Assembly (NCBI GenBank): GCA_014804785.1
Contig: JAAUZD010000005.1
Span: forward strand, 1-42,082
DNA from: Lachnospiraceae bacterium
Lineage (GTDB): Bacteria; Bacillota; Clostridia; Lachnospirales; Lachnospiraceae
DNA length: 42,082 nucleotides
Direction: 5' to 3'
The notes under the pieces were generated by a model. The model ran no database searches and had not been told where the DNA came from. It saw only the letters and a program-made list of their open reading frames with translations. Numbering within the stretch: the first letter of the stretch is position 1; each line of letters begins with the position of its first letter. Below are positions 7,417-16,493 of this stretch, one piece after another. Both the position numbers and the translations under genes were made by a program.

Positions 7417-8130
7417 TAAATTTTTTTGACAATGCATAATTATATTATTACCATGTTTACTAAAAAAAGGAAGTTTGCATAATAGTTTATCTATTTGCAC
7501 TAAATTAATAGCTGATTGATCATCCAGAAATCTTGAGAATAATCCATCAGAAATATGAAAGGGATACTTTTCAACAATATTAAAATTGTAAGTTTTTAAA
7601 ATATTTATTATGTATTTAGGAGAATATAACCACTGATTATGGCTACTTTCAATATACTCGGTGGTTATTATGCATGCATCTTTTTTATAACAATCTTTAT
7701 GCAAATATTCAAATCCCCAACTACTTTCATATTCTAAAATAAGATTACCGCTTGGTTTTAAAACTCTTGATAACTCTGAAATTGCGGTTAATGCATCGCA
7801 ATAATTTAAAACACTCCCAACACAAATGATATTATCAAAAAACAAGTCATCAAATGGCATTTTCTCAATGCTTGCAATTACTGCGTTGTCGATATTTTTA
7901 ATTTTTTCATCTGCAATGTCTACATGGTACATTAAACGACATTTTATTCCGTAAGAATTGCCAGCAGATCCAGCATTGAGGACAATGGAATTCCTGAAAA
8001 TATCTTTATATTCAATATAAGTAGTAATTACTTTTTGCGAATAATCATGCCACGGATCATGATTCCCCCAAACATTAGAAACACTATTATAAAATGATTT
8101 CACTTTTTCTTGATCTAATTTCATTGCCAT
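7411..8130 (-). CDS. class I SAM-dependent methyltransferase
   Basis: 239 residues on the minus strand, ATG at 8130 within the right inverted repeat. Motif I is IVLNAGSAGNSYG, an acidic position follows in YHVDIADEKI, and the DNIICVGSVLNYCDALTAI segment with LKPSGNLILEYES matches the Methyltransf_11-type fold (about 45-145). The substrate is unknown. The C-terminal part carries Trp, Tyr and Phe residues that may shape it. The gene ends overlapping the convergent gene by six bases and is as AT-rich, so the two look like one imported unit. Nothing in the sequence shows whether DNA, peptide or a small molecule is methylated. Confidence 0.85.
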   Translation of the reverse strand: MAMKLDQEKVKSFYNSVSNVWGNHDPWHDYSQKVITTYIEYKDIFRNSIVLNAGSAGNSYGIKCRLMYHVDIADEKIKNIDNAVIASIEKMPFDDLFFDNIICVGSVLNYCDALTAISELSRVLKPSGNLILEYESSWGFEYLHKDCYKKDACIITTEYIESSHNQWLYSPKYIINILKTYNFNIVEKYPFHISDGLFSRFLDDQSAINLVQIDKLLCKLPFFSKHGNNIIMHCQKNLL

Positions 8131-8252
8131 ACCTCTTACTCAATATATCCAGTAGAACTGCTAAACAAATCATAATCATAATTAGGAATCGAAAAATTCA
8201 GTAATTATTCAATAGATAACTCTGCCTTATCGATAATCCAGTATTATCCTTC
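8127..8252 (-). repeat. right arm of the 120-bp inverted repeat
   Basis: Reverse complement of 6293-6412, with one extra TATGAT unit. It contains the start codon (8128-8130) and upstream region of the methyltransferase gene. The two arms enclose 1,714 bases. No recombinase or transposase gene is visible inside or next to the element. Confidence 0.93.
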
Positions 8253-8409
8253 GTTCATAAAAGAAATATAGGCATAAAGGGTGATATCAATTATGTACTT
8301 GTAAAGTAAAAAATCAACCAGAAAACTAATCATTTCTATATTCCCAATGCCATGTTAGAGTGTAAGATTAAGAAAACAAGAATATGATATGAGGAGTTGA
8401 ACATATCGC

Positions 8410-8736
8410 ATGAGAGAACTAAAAAATTCCCCAAATGTGCTGGTCACATCGAAAGCATCTTAATTGGATTGCGAGTTGTAAAGGCTTCTTTTCAAACATG
8501 GGATTCGCGTAAATTAGCCTGTATTTGGAGATATTGCCCAATATACAGAATCAAAAATGGAAAATGGGTTTATAAAATACAGTTTTGAAGATTCATATGG
8601 TCATGTGGTTCTAAACATATTTGCAAAATCAATAAGAATATTTAAAGTTGGAAATAACGCAGATATAAATTGTGCTTTATTTGATGTCGGATTTGATTAT
8701 ATTGGCAATCAGAATTTTCACGATTATAGCGAATAG
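8410..8736 (+). pseudogene. remnant of an unidentified small gene
   Basis: ATG 8410 lies 13 bases after GAGGAG and reads MRELKNSPNVLVTSKAS before a stop. The same frame reopens at 8518 and runs to TAG 8734-8736 with protein-like content (PVFGDIAQYTESKMENG ... FDVGFDYIGNQNFHDYSE). An internal ATG at 8557 would give 59 residues. Three in-frame stops between the halves suggest a decayed gene, or two unrelated pieces. Family not recognised. The rest of 8253-8920 shows nothing else I can support. Confidence 0.3.
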
Positions 8737-8921
8737 CCATAGAGAAAGTCATCGTGCTAATAGCATGTGCTAAAAGCAGATAGAAAATTTACAACGTAAA
8801 AGACAAAGAAAATATATTATTCAACTATATAATGTATTTTTTCAATTAATTGCTATGATGTAACGGAAGATGTTGTATTGTGCATTCTGCCATTCCCCTT
8901 TTTCGTCAATAAATATTTTAC

Positions 8922-8950
8922 ATGACAAACACCAAATCTCATGTTATACT
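8922..8950 (+). promoter_or_regulatory. sigma-A-type promoter for the Rpn-family gene
   Basis: ATGACA (8922-8927), 17 bases, TATACT (8945-8950). It faces the gene at 9142 and would give a leader of about 185 bases. Confidence 0.6.
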
Positions 8951-9072
8951 TCAATCAAAGCATAAATTTCAATATTCTATTACATATCTAAATGCTAAAT
9001 CAATAGCAGTTACAATGTGCCTATGGGCGTCAGACGAAATCATGCTTTTATTCCAAATCAAAAATGAATAAA

Positions 9073-9129
9073 GCAGGAGATTTTAAGTCGACGTTTCCGT
9101 ATGGCAGAGACATTGCTGGTATCTCCTGC
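9073..9129 (+). promoter_or_regulatory. long-range stem next to the ribosome binding site
   Basis: GCAGGAGAT (9073-9081) is perfectly complementary to ATCTCCTGC (9121-9129), which directly abuts the ribosome binding site AAAGGAGG of the gene at 9142. The stem would hold the site at the foot of a hairpin. Regulatory function is inferred. Confidence 0.35.
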
Positions 9130-9141
9130 AAAGGAGGTACT

Positions 9142-10203
9142 ATGGGAAAAGAAGACATTGGGCTTAAGTCATACTTAGAGGATGCCGGGCGTTATGCTGA
9201 TCTCTGGAATGGCGGTGTATTTGAAGGAAAGGAGATTGTGAAAGCTGAACAGCTTCAGGAAATCAATCCACTACTCCATAAGGCGGATGATGAAGGTATT
9301 CTGGAGCGAAATCGTGATTTAGTCATGAAGCAGAGCTGTGATGGAAAGTGTTTTGCTGTTTTTGCAGTGGAGAATCAGAAGACAGTAGATTACGGTATGC
9401 CGGCGCGTATCATGCTCCAGGAAGCATTGGAATACAGCCGTCAGATTCAGACGATTATGAAGAAAAACGAAAATGCGGATAAGGAACTCCGGCAGGACGG
9501 AAGTAAAAAGGACAATAGTTTTCCTGTATATAGTGATGTAGGGGAACGACTATATAAAATTAGAAAAGATGACCGGCTTTATCCCGTTATGACGCTGGTA
9601 GTTTATTGGGGTGAAAAAGAGTGGGAGGGTCCAAGAAGTCTTCATGATATGATTGACTTTACCGCTGGAAGCAGGTCTATGGAAGAGGAATTCAGAAAAC
9701 TGGTTCCAGAGTATCCGATACACTTTTTGGATTTATCTGCTTTTGAGCATTTTGAATTTTTTAAGACAGAGTTACGACCTCTGTTAGAGTTGTTTAAAAG
9801 ACGAGACAACAAAGAGAAGTTTGTAAAATATATAGAAGAGAACAAAAGTGATTGGAAAATGAATGATGAAAGTTGGTTTATGCTTAGCCAGCTTACTCAT
9901 TCCAAAACTTTAAAAAGTTTGATTAGAGAAAAAGGTCGGGCAGCAGGCATAGGCAAGAAAGAAGGAGAAAGTGAGGGAAAAAATATGTTGAAGGCACTCG
10001 ATGATTGGGCAAATGATGCAAAGGCGGAAGGAAAAGCAGAGAGCATTATAGATTTTTTGGAGGTCTATGGAGAGATTCCGGACAGTTTGAGAGATGAAAT
10101 TCTTAACCAGAAAAATTTGGAAATCATGCAGAGGTGGGTCAAGTTGGCTGCAAGGGCAGGCAGCATTCAGAACTTTATACAAGGTATGCATGCCCAGAAT
10201 TAG
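9142..10203 (+). CDS. Rpn-family / PD-(D/E)XK nuclease-family putative transposase
   Basis: 353 residues from ATG 9142, chosen because AAAGGAGG lies six bases upstream; the frame stays open to 9064 but without a site there. The N-terminal domain (about 1-215) has the pattern of the multi-copy Rpn/transposase_31-like proteins of Lachnospiraceae: LEDAGRYADLWNGGVFEG, then FAVFAVENQKTVDYGMPARI with the acidic catalytic region, and YPVMTLVVYWGEKEWEGP. The C-terminal part is Lys/Glu-rich and helical. E. coli Rpn relatives promote RecA-independent recombination. No inverted repeats mark this copy as an insertion sequence. Activity is not shown by the sequence. Confidence 0.85.
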   Translation: MGKEDIGLKSYLEDAGRYADLWNGGVFEGKEIVKAEQLQEINPLLHKADDEGILERNRDLVMKQSCDGKCFAVFAVENQKTVDYGMPARIMLQEALEYSRQIQTIMKKNENADKELRQDGSKKDNSFPVYSDVGERLYKIRKDDRLYPVMTLVVYWGEKEWEGPRSLHDMIDFTAGSRSMEEEFRKLVPEYPIHFLDLSAFEHFEFFKTELRPLLELFKRRDNKEKFVKYIEENKSDWKMNDESWFMLSQLTHSKTLKSLIREKGRAAGIGKKEGESEGKNMLKALDDWANDAKAEGKAESIIDFLEVYGEIPDSLRDEILNQKNLEIMQRWVKLAARAGSIQNFIQGMHAQN

Positions 10204-10283
10204 AACATGAGAACCCACTGTGTAATAAATAGCAATTATCGAAATCGCTGACATTTTTGATTACGAAGAGAGAGGAAGCATCG

Positions 10284-10846
10284 TTGAAAAAGAAAATATT
10301 CATTGTACTGGGAATAACTGCGTTACTTCTTATCATCTTGCTAGTAGGATGGGGTGAAAAAACTACATATAGGGGCGGAAACATTGCACTGCAGTACGAT
10401 AGAAGAAAATGGTATCTGACCTATCGAGAGGAAGAAAGTCTGCTGGCAATGTAGAATGAGATGTTGGAGATGCTTTCTTCAATTACTTATTCTAAGCAGA
10501 AGAAAGTGTGGATGATTCCGGATAAAAGAATAGTGACGACATTGTTTACTGGGTATGGTGGGCAAAGCAAAATGAAGGAAAATGGGAGGAACCGGATCGA
10601 GCCAGAGACAGTGTACCGGATGAAGAAACTGCGAAGCAGATAGCAGAGGATTATGACAAAGAGTGTGGTTGGACAGAGAGAAAATGTCAAGACCTCGACT
10701 ATGAGGTTAATGCAGTTTATTTAGAGCAGAACTATATATGGGTTTTGGTCTATAAGCCCAAAGAGCTTGTGCTTGATGGCGGAGGAGGAACTGTCAGGAT
10801 TAGAAGAGATACTGGTGACATTACAGGTGATACAAGGTGGTACTAA
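10284..10846 (+). pseudogene. broken NTF2-fold immunity-like membrane protein gene
   Basis: TTG 10284 behind GAGAGGAAG starts a protein with a basic N terminus and one membrane helix (IFIVLGITALLLIILLVGWG). The frame stops at TAG 10452-10454, continues in frame as KQKKVWMIPDKR, then shifts frame near 10520-10550. The new frame reads VYWVWWAKQNEG, SVPDEETAKQIAEDYDKEC and ends GGTVRIRRDTGDITGDTRWY with TAA at 10844. The VPDEETA...IAE and terminal GGxVxIxxxTG patterns resemble NTF2-fold immunity proteins that guard against polymorphic toxins. At least one stop and one frameshift make it non-functional unless the sequence is in error. No toxin gene adjoins it. Confidence 0.5.
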
Positions 10847-10851
10847 CAAAG

Positions 10852-10878
10852 CAGCGCATGAAGCGGATTCATGCGCTG
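10852..10878 (-). terminator. probable terminator downstream of pyrG
   Basis: CAGCGCATGAA (10852-10862) pairs perfectly with TTCATGCGCTG (10868-10878) around a 5-base loop. Read on the minus strand it follows the pyrG stop (10944) by 65 bases and is trailed by a short CTTTGTT. On the plus strand it follows the broken gene, so it may serve both. Confidence 0.6.
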
Positions 10879-10943
10879 TATGTATTTGTTATTATAAGCT
10901 GATCCGCGAAGCGTGGCAGTGTTTGCTGTATAAGATGTCTCTT

Positions 10944-12548
10944 TCAGCGAGTTTCCTTACATGCGGCACTGATAAATCCTTTAAACAACGGATGCGGTCT
11001 ATTAGGTCTTGATTTCAACTCTGGATGCCCCTGCGTAGCCACAAAGAAGGGATGGTCTTGCAGTTCGCACATCTCAACAATGCGTCCGTCCGGAGAGATG
11101 CCGGAAAGTTTCATGCCGTGTTCTGTGAGGGCGGCCCGGTAATCGTTGTTGACCTCATAGCGGTGCCTGTGCCGCTCATAGATTGTTTCTTCTCCATATA
11201 ATTCATATGCCTTTGATGACTTGTCCAGTATACAGGGATAAGAACCGAGTCTTAAGGTACCGCCTATATCTTCCACACCGTTCTGGTCAGGCATAAGGGC
11301 AATGACGGGATGGGTGGTAGCAGGATCGAGTTCAATGCTGTGTGCATCATTGAAACCTACGACATTGCGTGCAAATTCCACAATGGAAAGCTGCATGCCA
11401 AGGCAAAGTCCAAGGAATGGAATCTTGTGTGTCCTCGCATATGTAATGGAGCAAATTTTTCCTTCAATGCCGCGGGGACCAAAGCCGCCGGGAACAAGAA
11501 TACCGTTGACATCGCTTAAAAGTTCATCTGCCGTTTCGGCTGTCACCGTCTCGGAATCAATCCATTTAATATTGACCGTAACATGATTTGAAATACCGCC
11601 GTGCTTTAAGGCTTCCACAACACTGATGTAGGCATCATGAAGCTGCACATATTTTCCGACAATTGCAACGGTTACTTCTCCGATTGGGGTACGCATGGCT
11701 TCCACCATTGCCTTCCAGTCGGTCAGGTCCGGGTCGGGACATGCTAAGTTTAGGCATTCGCAGGCAACCTGGGCAAGGCGCTCGTTTTCCATGGCAAGGG
11801 GTGCTTCATACAGATATTCCACATCCAGATTCTGCAATACATGATCATTGGGCACATTACAAAAAAGTGCAATTTTATCTTTTATGCTCTGATTCAGAGG
11901 ATGTTCGCTCCGGCAGACAATGATATCCGGCCAGATTCCCATTCCCTGTAATTCCTTTACACTTGCCTGTGTGGGCTTTGTCTTCATTTCCTGTGAAGCT
12001 TTCAGATAGGGAATCAGGGTAACATGGATCAGAATTGCATTTTCATGTCCCACTTCATGCTGAAATTGCCGGATAGACTCCAGAAAGGGCTGGCTTTCAA
12101 TATCGCCTACCGTGCCTCCCACTTCAATGATGGCAATCCGGGTGTCTTCGTCTGTGAAATTGCGGTAGAAGCGGCTTTTGATCTCATTGGTGATATGAGG
12201 AATAACCTGTACGGTACCGCCGCCGTAATCCCCGCGCCGCTCTTTCTGCAAAACGGACCAATAAATTTTTCCCGTTGTCACGTTGGAATTTTTATCCAGA
12301 TTTTCATCAATGAACCGTTCATAATGTCCAAGATCTAAGTCGGTTTCGGTCCCGTCATCCGTGACGAAGACCTCGCCGTGTTGAATTGGATTCATAGTGC
12401 CGGGGTCAATATTAATGTAGGGATCGAATTTCTGCATGGTTACCTTATATCCCCGGGCTTTTAATAATCTCCCTAAAGAAGCGGCTGTAATTCCTTTGCC
12501 TAAACCGGAAACTACACCGCCAGTCACAAAAACATATTTTACTGCCAT
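10944..12548 (-). CDS. pyrG: CTP synthase
   Basis: 534 residues from ATG 12548; the in-frame GTG six bases upstream is rejected because it lies in the ribosome binding site (AAGGAG). The N-terminal amidoligase domain opens with [20 protein letters not shown] and contains [12 protein letters not shown] and the GGTVGDIES segment. The C-terminal class I glutaminase (about 290-530) has [11 protein letters not shown] and the nucleophile Cys in FLGLCLGMQ. It makes CTP from UTP, ATP and glutamine and is full length. It is transcribed alone, away from the ftsH block, from a promoter followed by a leader terminator. Confidence 0.97.
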   Translation of the reverse strand: MAVKYVFVTGGVVSGLGKGITAASLGRLLKARGYKVTMQKFDPYINIDPGTMNPIQHGEVFVTDDGTETDLDLGHYERFIDENLDKNSNVTTGKIYWSVLQKERRGDYGGGTVQVIPHITNEIKSRFYRNFTDEDTRIAIIEVGGTVGDIESQPFLESIRQFQHEVGHENAILIHVTLIPYLKASQEMKTKPTQASVKELQGMGIWPDIIVCRSEHPLNQSIKDKIALFCNVPNDHVLQNLDVEYLYEAPLAMENERLAQVACECLNLACPDPDLTDWKAMVEAMRTPIGEVTVAIVGKYVQLHDAYISVVEALKHGGISNHVTVNIKWIDSETVTAETADELLSDVNGILVPGGFGPRGIEGKICSITYARTHKIPFLGLCLGMQLSIVEFARNVVGFNDAHSIELDPATTHPVIALMPDQNGVEDIGGTLRLGSYPCILDKSSKAYELYGEETIYERHRHRYEVNNDYRAALTEHGMKLSGISPDGRIVEMCELQDHPFFVATQGHPELKSRPNRPHPLFKGFISAACKETR

Positions 12549-12563
12549 AATCACTCCTTAAAT

Positions 12564-12597
12564 AAAAAAGGGCACTACGAGCCTTACTCATAGCGCC
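12564..12597 (-). terminator. leader terminator (attenuator) of pyrG
   Basis: On the minus strand the arms at 12587-12597 and 12571-12581 pair over 11 positions with two G-U pairs, loop of five, followed by C and six T (12564-12569). It lies about 20 bases before the pyrG ribosome binding site and downstream of the promoter, so full expression needs read-through. pyrG is controlled by CTP-sensitive attenuation in Bacillus; here the predicted transcript start is not a G run, so the mechanism may differ. Confidence 0.78.
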
Positions 12598-12618
12598 ATT
12601 GCTTTGATTGATATAGGA

Positions 12619-12647
12619 ATTTTAGCACTGCAAGTTTTGAATGTCAA
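12619..12647 (-). promoter_or_regulatory. pyrG promoter
   Basis: Minus strand TTGACA (12642-12647), 17-base spacer, TAAAAT (12619-12624). Transcription would start near 12612, leaving a leader that contains the terminator at 12564-12597. Confidence 0.8.
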
Positions 12648-12797
12648 TCAGAACATGGACTATTTATAAAAAATTGATATTAGTTCATTTCTTTTTTATG
12701 GAATAATTGGTGGGGGTGTGCTACAATTAAAATCAGTGTTTTAATTTGGAATGAAAAATGAGGAGATTTAATTTAGGAAAGAGAACGGTTTAAACTT

Positions 12798-14270
12798 ATG
12801 AGAATGGGATTTGATAATGAAAAGTACTTAAAGATGCAGTCGGAGCATATCGAAGAGAGAATCAACAAATTTGGAGATAAGTTGTATCTTGAATTTGGGG
12901 GTAAATTATTTGATGACTATCATGCATCCAGAGTGCTCCCGGGATTTGAGCCTGACAGCAAACTGCGTATGCTGATGAAGCTTTCGGACAGAGCAGAAAT
13001 TGTGATTGTAATAAATGCTGCCGATATTGAAAAAAATAAAATACGCGGTGATTTAGGAATTACTTATGATGAAGATGTTCAGAGACTTATGAGGGAATTT
13101 GAAAGCCGTGGTCTTTATGTGGGAAGCGTAGTGCTGACCCATTATGCAGGGCAGACGAGAGCATCTGATTTCAAAGAAAAGCTGGAGAAAAAGGGCGTAA
13201 AAGTGTATCTGCACTATGCGATAGAGGGTTATCCGTCCAATATACCATTGATTGTCAGTGATGAAGGATATGGAAGAAATGAGTATATCGAAACCACAAG
13301 ACCCCTTGTGGTAGTCACAGCGCCGGGACCGGGAAGCGGAAAGATGGCGACCTGCCTCTCTCAGCTTTACCATGATAATAAGAGAGGCATCAAGGCAGGA
13401 TATGCCAAATATGAGACATTCCCGATTTGGAATATACCTTTAAAGCATCCTGTCAATCTTGCTTATGAGGCGGCAACAGCAGATCTGAATGACATTAACA
13501 TGATTGACCCTTTCCATCTGGAGGCTTACGGTGAAACTACCGTTAACTATAACCGTGATATAGAAATATTCCCCGTATTAAATGCGATTTTTGAGGGAAT
13601 CTATGGTGAGAATCCTTATAAGTCGCCCACAGATATGGGTGTGAATATGGCGGGCAATTGTATCGTGGATGATGAAGCGTGCAGTGAAGCATCCTACATG
13701 GAAATTATTCGCCGTTATTATACGGCAATGAATGATGTCATCAAAGGAAAAGCAAAAGAAAATGAAGTATATAAGATAGAGCTTCTGATGAAGCAGGCCA
13801 AGATCACTACAGATGACAGAAAGGTGACGGTTGCGGCAAACAAGCGTGCCGGGGAACTGGGAGTTCCTACAGCTGCGGTAGAGCTTTCTGACGGAAGCAT
13901 CATTACTTCCAAGACCACAGACCTTTTGGGCGCATCCGCGGCATTGTTGCTGAATGCCTTAAAGTATCTGGGAGGGGTGGGGCATGATACCCATTTGATT
14001 TCACCTGAGGCAATTGAACCAATTCAGGAACTAAAAACAAAATATCTGGGTGGGAAAAATCCACGGCTTCACACGGATGAGGTCTTAATCGCACTTTCCA
14101 TCTCTGCTCTAAATGATGAAAATGCCAGAAAAGCGTTAGAGCAGCTCCCGAAGCTGAAGGGTTGTCAGGTACACACTTCTGTGATGCTTTCAGATGTAGA
14201 TATAAGAACATTCAAGAAGCTGGGCGTGGATTTAACCAGCGAACCAACTATAAAAGGGAAGAGTAATTAA
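12798..14270 (+). CDS. DUF1846 domain-containing protein
   Basis: 490 residues, close to the usual size of this family. Recognisable segments are GFDNEKYLKMQSEHIEER at the N terminus, LEFGGKLFDDYHASRVLPGF, and the internal VVVTAPGPGSGKMATCLSQL, a glycine-rich loop like a nucleotide or phosphate site. The biochemical role of the family is not established. The stop codon is immediately followed by the ATG of ftsH, so the two genes are tightly linked and co-expression is likely. A second ATG two codons downstream is an equally possible start. The 230 bases upstream separate it from divergent pyrG; a clear promoter could not be picked. Confidence 0.93.
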   Translation: MRMGFDNEKYLKMQSEHIEERINKFGDKLYLEFGGKLFDDYHASRVLPGFEPDSKLRMLMKLSDRAEIVIVINAADIEKNKIRGDLGITYDEDVQRLMREFESRGLYVGSVVLTHYAGQTRASDFKEKLEKKGVKVYLHYAIEGYPSNIPLIVSDEGYGRNEYIETTRPLVVVTAPGPGSGKMATCLSQLYHDNKRGIKAGYAKYETFPIWNIPLKHPVNLAYEAATADLNDINMIDPFHLEAYGETTVNYNRDIEIFPVLNAIFEGIYGENPYKSPTDMGVNMAGNCIVDDEACSEASYMEIIRRYYTAMNDVIKGKAKENEVYKIELLMKQAKITTDDRKVTVAANKRAGELGVPTAAVELSDGSIITSKTTDLLGASAALLLNALKYLGGVGHDTHLISPEAIEPIQELKTKYLGGKNPRLHTDEVLIALSISALNDENARKALEQLPKLKGCQVHTSVMLSDVDIRTFKKLGVDLTSEPTIKGKSN

Positions 14271-16415
14271 ATGAGTGATAACAATTTGAACCAGTATGAC
14301 GGCGGTCACGGAAGCGGCGGCGGTCCGTCTAACAACAACAATGGGGGAAACGGTTCCGGAGGATCCGGTAAAGACCCAAGGAAACAAAGCATCATCATGT
14401 TTGTGATTGCGGCGCTCTTGTCGCTGCTTTTAGTCAGCACTTTTGTCAAGATCATAACGGGGGATTCGGAGAAAGAGATTTCTTACAATGAATTCATTCA
14501 GATGCTGGAGGAAGAAAAGGTTGAATCCGTGGTAATCGGAACAGACAGAGTCTATATCCAGCAAAAGGTGGACAAAGAAACACAATCTCCTGTACTGTAT
14601 TTATATGGAATGAATTCGACAGTGAGTTACTATACCGGTAAGATTGAGGATGATGATACCCTGACCAGCCGTCTTTTAGAGTATGATGTGGAAGTAAAGG
14701 GGCAGGTGGCAGACGGAACCAGTGCAGTCATCAGCTTTCTGCTGTCCTATGTATTCCCGTTTCTGCTTATGTGGGTACTTTTAAGCTTCCTTTTCCGCAA
14801 AATGTCAAAGGGCGGCGGACCCATGGGCGTTGGAAAGAGCAATGCGAAGGTTTATGTGCAGAGAGAAACAGGCATTACCTTTAAGGATGTGGCAGGTGAA
14901 GATGAAGCCAAGGAGTCCTTGCAGGAAGTGGTGGACTTTTTACACAATCCGGGAAAATACGTCAAGATTGGCGCAAAGCTTCCGAAGGGTGCGCTTTTAG
15001 TGGGGCCTCCGGGAACAGGAAAGACGTTGCTGGCAAAAGCGGTGGCAGGCGAGGCGAAGGTGCCGTTCTTTTCCCTTTCCGGCTCGGATTTTATTGAACT
15101 TTATGTGGGCGTTGGAGCTTCCCGTGTAAGGGATTTATTTAAGGAGGCTACCAAGAATGCGCCTTGTATTATTTTTATTGACGAGATAGATGCCATCGGA
15201 CGTAGCCGTGACAGCAAATACGGCGGCGGAAACGAGGAGAGAGAACAGACCTTAAATCAGCTGCTCTCGGAGATGGATGGTTTTGATACCTCCAAAGGTA
15301 TTCTGGTGTTGGGCGCAACCAACCGCCCTGAGATTCTGGATAAGGCGCTTCTCCGTCCCGGACGATTTGACAGAAGAATCATTGTGGATAAGCCGGATCT
15401 GAAGGGAAGAGTGGAAATCTTAAAAGTCCATGCAAAGGATGTGCATCTGGATGAAAGTGTGGATTTGGATGCCATTGCACTCGCAACCAGCGGTGCGGTA
15501 GGTGCAGATCTTGCCAATATGATTAATGAAGCGGCCATCAATGCAGTGCAGCACGGCAGGGAATACGTAAGCCAGAAGGATTTGTTTGATGCAGTGGAGC
15601 AGGTTCTGGTGGGCAAGGAAAAGAAAGACCGCATTATGAGTAAAGAGGAAAGGAAGATCGTCTCTTACCATGAGGTGGGTCACGCACTTATTAGTGCCTT
15701 GCAGAAGAACTCGGAGCCGGTGCAGAAGATTACAATCGTGCCCAGAACGATGGGAGCGCTGGGATATGTTATGCATGTGCCGGAAGAGGAAAAATACCTC
15801 CAGACAGAGGCAGAATTGCATGACAGGCTGGTGAGTCTGCTTGGAGGACGTGCGGCAGAGGAAATCGTATTCGGCAATGTGACCACAGGCGCTGCCAATG
15901 ATATAGAGCAGGCGACCAATATTGTCACGAATATGGTTACCCGCTTTGGTATGAGCAAACGTTTTGGACTGATGGGACTTGCAACGGTGGAAAGTGAATA
16001 CTTAGGCGGCGGCGCAAGGCTGACCTGCAGTGACCGGACAGCAGCGGATGTGGATACGGAAATTATGGAAACGCTGAAGCAGTGTTATGAAGAGGCGAAA
16101 GAATTGCTTTCCGGTAATCGTGAGCTGATGGATAAGCTTGCAGCACATCTAATTGAAAAAGAAACCATCAGCGGCAAGGAATTCATGAAGATTTATCGTC
16201 AGGAAAAAGGAATACCGGAACCTGAAGAGGACGAGGGAAAAGATAAAGAAAAAGATAAGGATGAAGAAAAGCCGTCCGCCGCCGGAGATGATCACAAACC
16301 GGAAGATGCGGAGATGAAAGAAACCGACACAAGTGAGAAAGAAACGGCAAATGAAAGAAGCACGCAGGAACATCAAACCGGACGGTTTTCCAATGCGCCT
16401 TCTGACTTTTTCTAA
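14271..16415 (+). CDS. ftsH: ATP-dependent zinc metalloprotease FtsH
   Basis: 714 residues. A Gly/Asn-rich tail (11-33) precedes membrane helix 1 (about 41-62), an extracytoplasmic segment and helix 2 (about 154-176). The AAA+ domain has Walker A GPPGTGKT (245-252), Walker B IIFIDEID (about 300-307) and the second region of homology with RPGRFDRR. The protease has HEVGH (467-471) and the third ligand Asp544 in [10 protein letters not shown] highly charged tail of about 80 residues follows. It degrades misfolded membrane proteins and short-lived regulators. It begins one base after the DUF1846 stop and ends at a terminator before uvrC. Confidence 0.97.
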   Translation: MSDNNLNQYDGGHGSGGGPSNNNNGGNGSGGSGKDPRKQSIIMFVIAALLSLLLVSTFVKIITGDSEKEISYNEFIQMLEEEKVESVVIGTDRVYIQQKVDKETQSPVLYLYGMNSTVSYYTGKIEDDDTLTSRLLEYDVEVKGQVADGTSAVISFLLSYVFPFLLMWVLLSFLFRKMSKGGGPMGVGKSNAKVYVQRETGITFKDVAGEDEAKESLQEVVDFLHNPGKYVKIGAKLPKGALLVGPPGTGKTLLAKAVAGEAKVPFFSLSGSDFIELYVGVGASRVRDLFKEATKNAPCIIFIDEIDAIGRSRDSKYGGGNEEREQTLNQLLSEMDGFDTSKGILVLGATNRPEILDKALLRPGRFDRRIIVDKPDLKGRVEILKVHAKDVHLDESVDLDAIALATSGAVGADLANMINEAAINAVQHGREYVSQKDLFDAVEQVLVGKEKKDRIMSKEERKIVSYHEVGHALISALQKNSEPVQKITIVPRTMGALGYVMHVPEEEKYLQTEAELHDRLVSLLGGRAAEEIVFGNVTTGAANDIEQATNIVTNMVTRFGMSKRFGLMGLATVESEYLGGGARLTCSDRTAADVDTEIMETLKQCYEEAKELLSGNRELMDKLAAHLIEKETISGKEFMKIYRQEKGIPEPEEDEGKDKEKDKDEEKPSAAGDDHKPEDAEMKETDTSEKETANERSTQEHQTGRFSNAPSDFF

Positions 16416-16438
16416 AAGAAATGATTCAGGATGGAAAG

Positions 16439-16475
16439 GGGCATCATTAGGAGTACTCATAATGATGTCCTTTTT
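16439..16475 (+). terminator. terminator between ftsH and uvrC
   Basis: GGGCATCATTA (16439-16449) pairs with TAATGATGTCC (16460-16470), one G-U pair, then five T (16471-16475). It lies inside the longest possible uvrC frame, which argues for a uvrC start downstream of it. Confidence 0.7.
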
Positions 16476-16493
16476 ATGAACAAGGATTTGGGG

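Noticed and set aside
6293-8252. The inverted-repeat module as a classical transposon
   Set aside because: No transposase, no target-site duplication at the outer ends, and the repeats contain start codons of cargo genes, which does not fit simple terminal repeats.
8397-8588. 63-codon frame starting with TTG
   Set aside because: The TTG abuts GAGGAG with no spacing and the sequence is not protein-like; another frame in the same stretch has better content.
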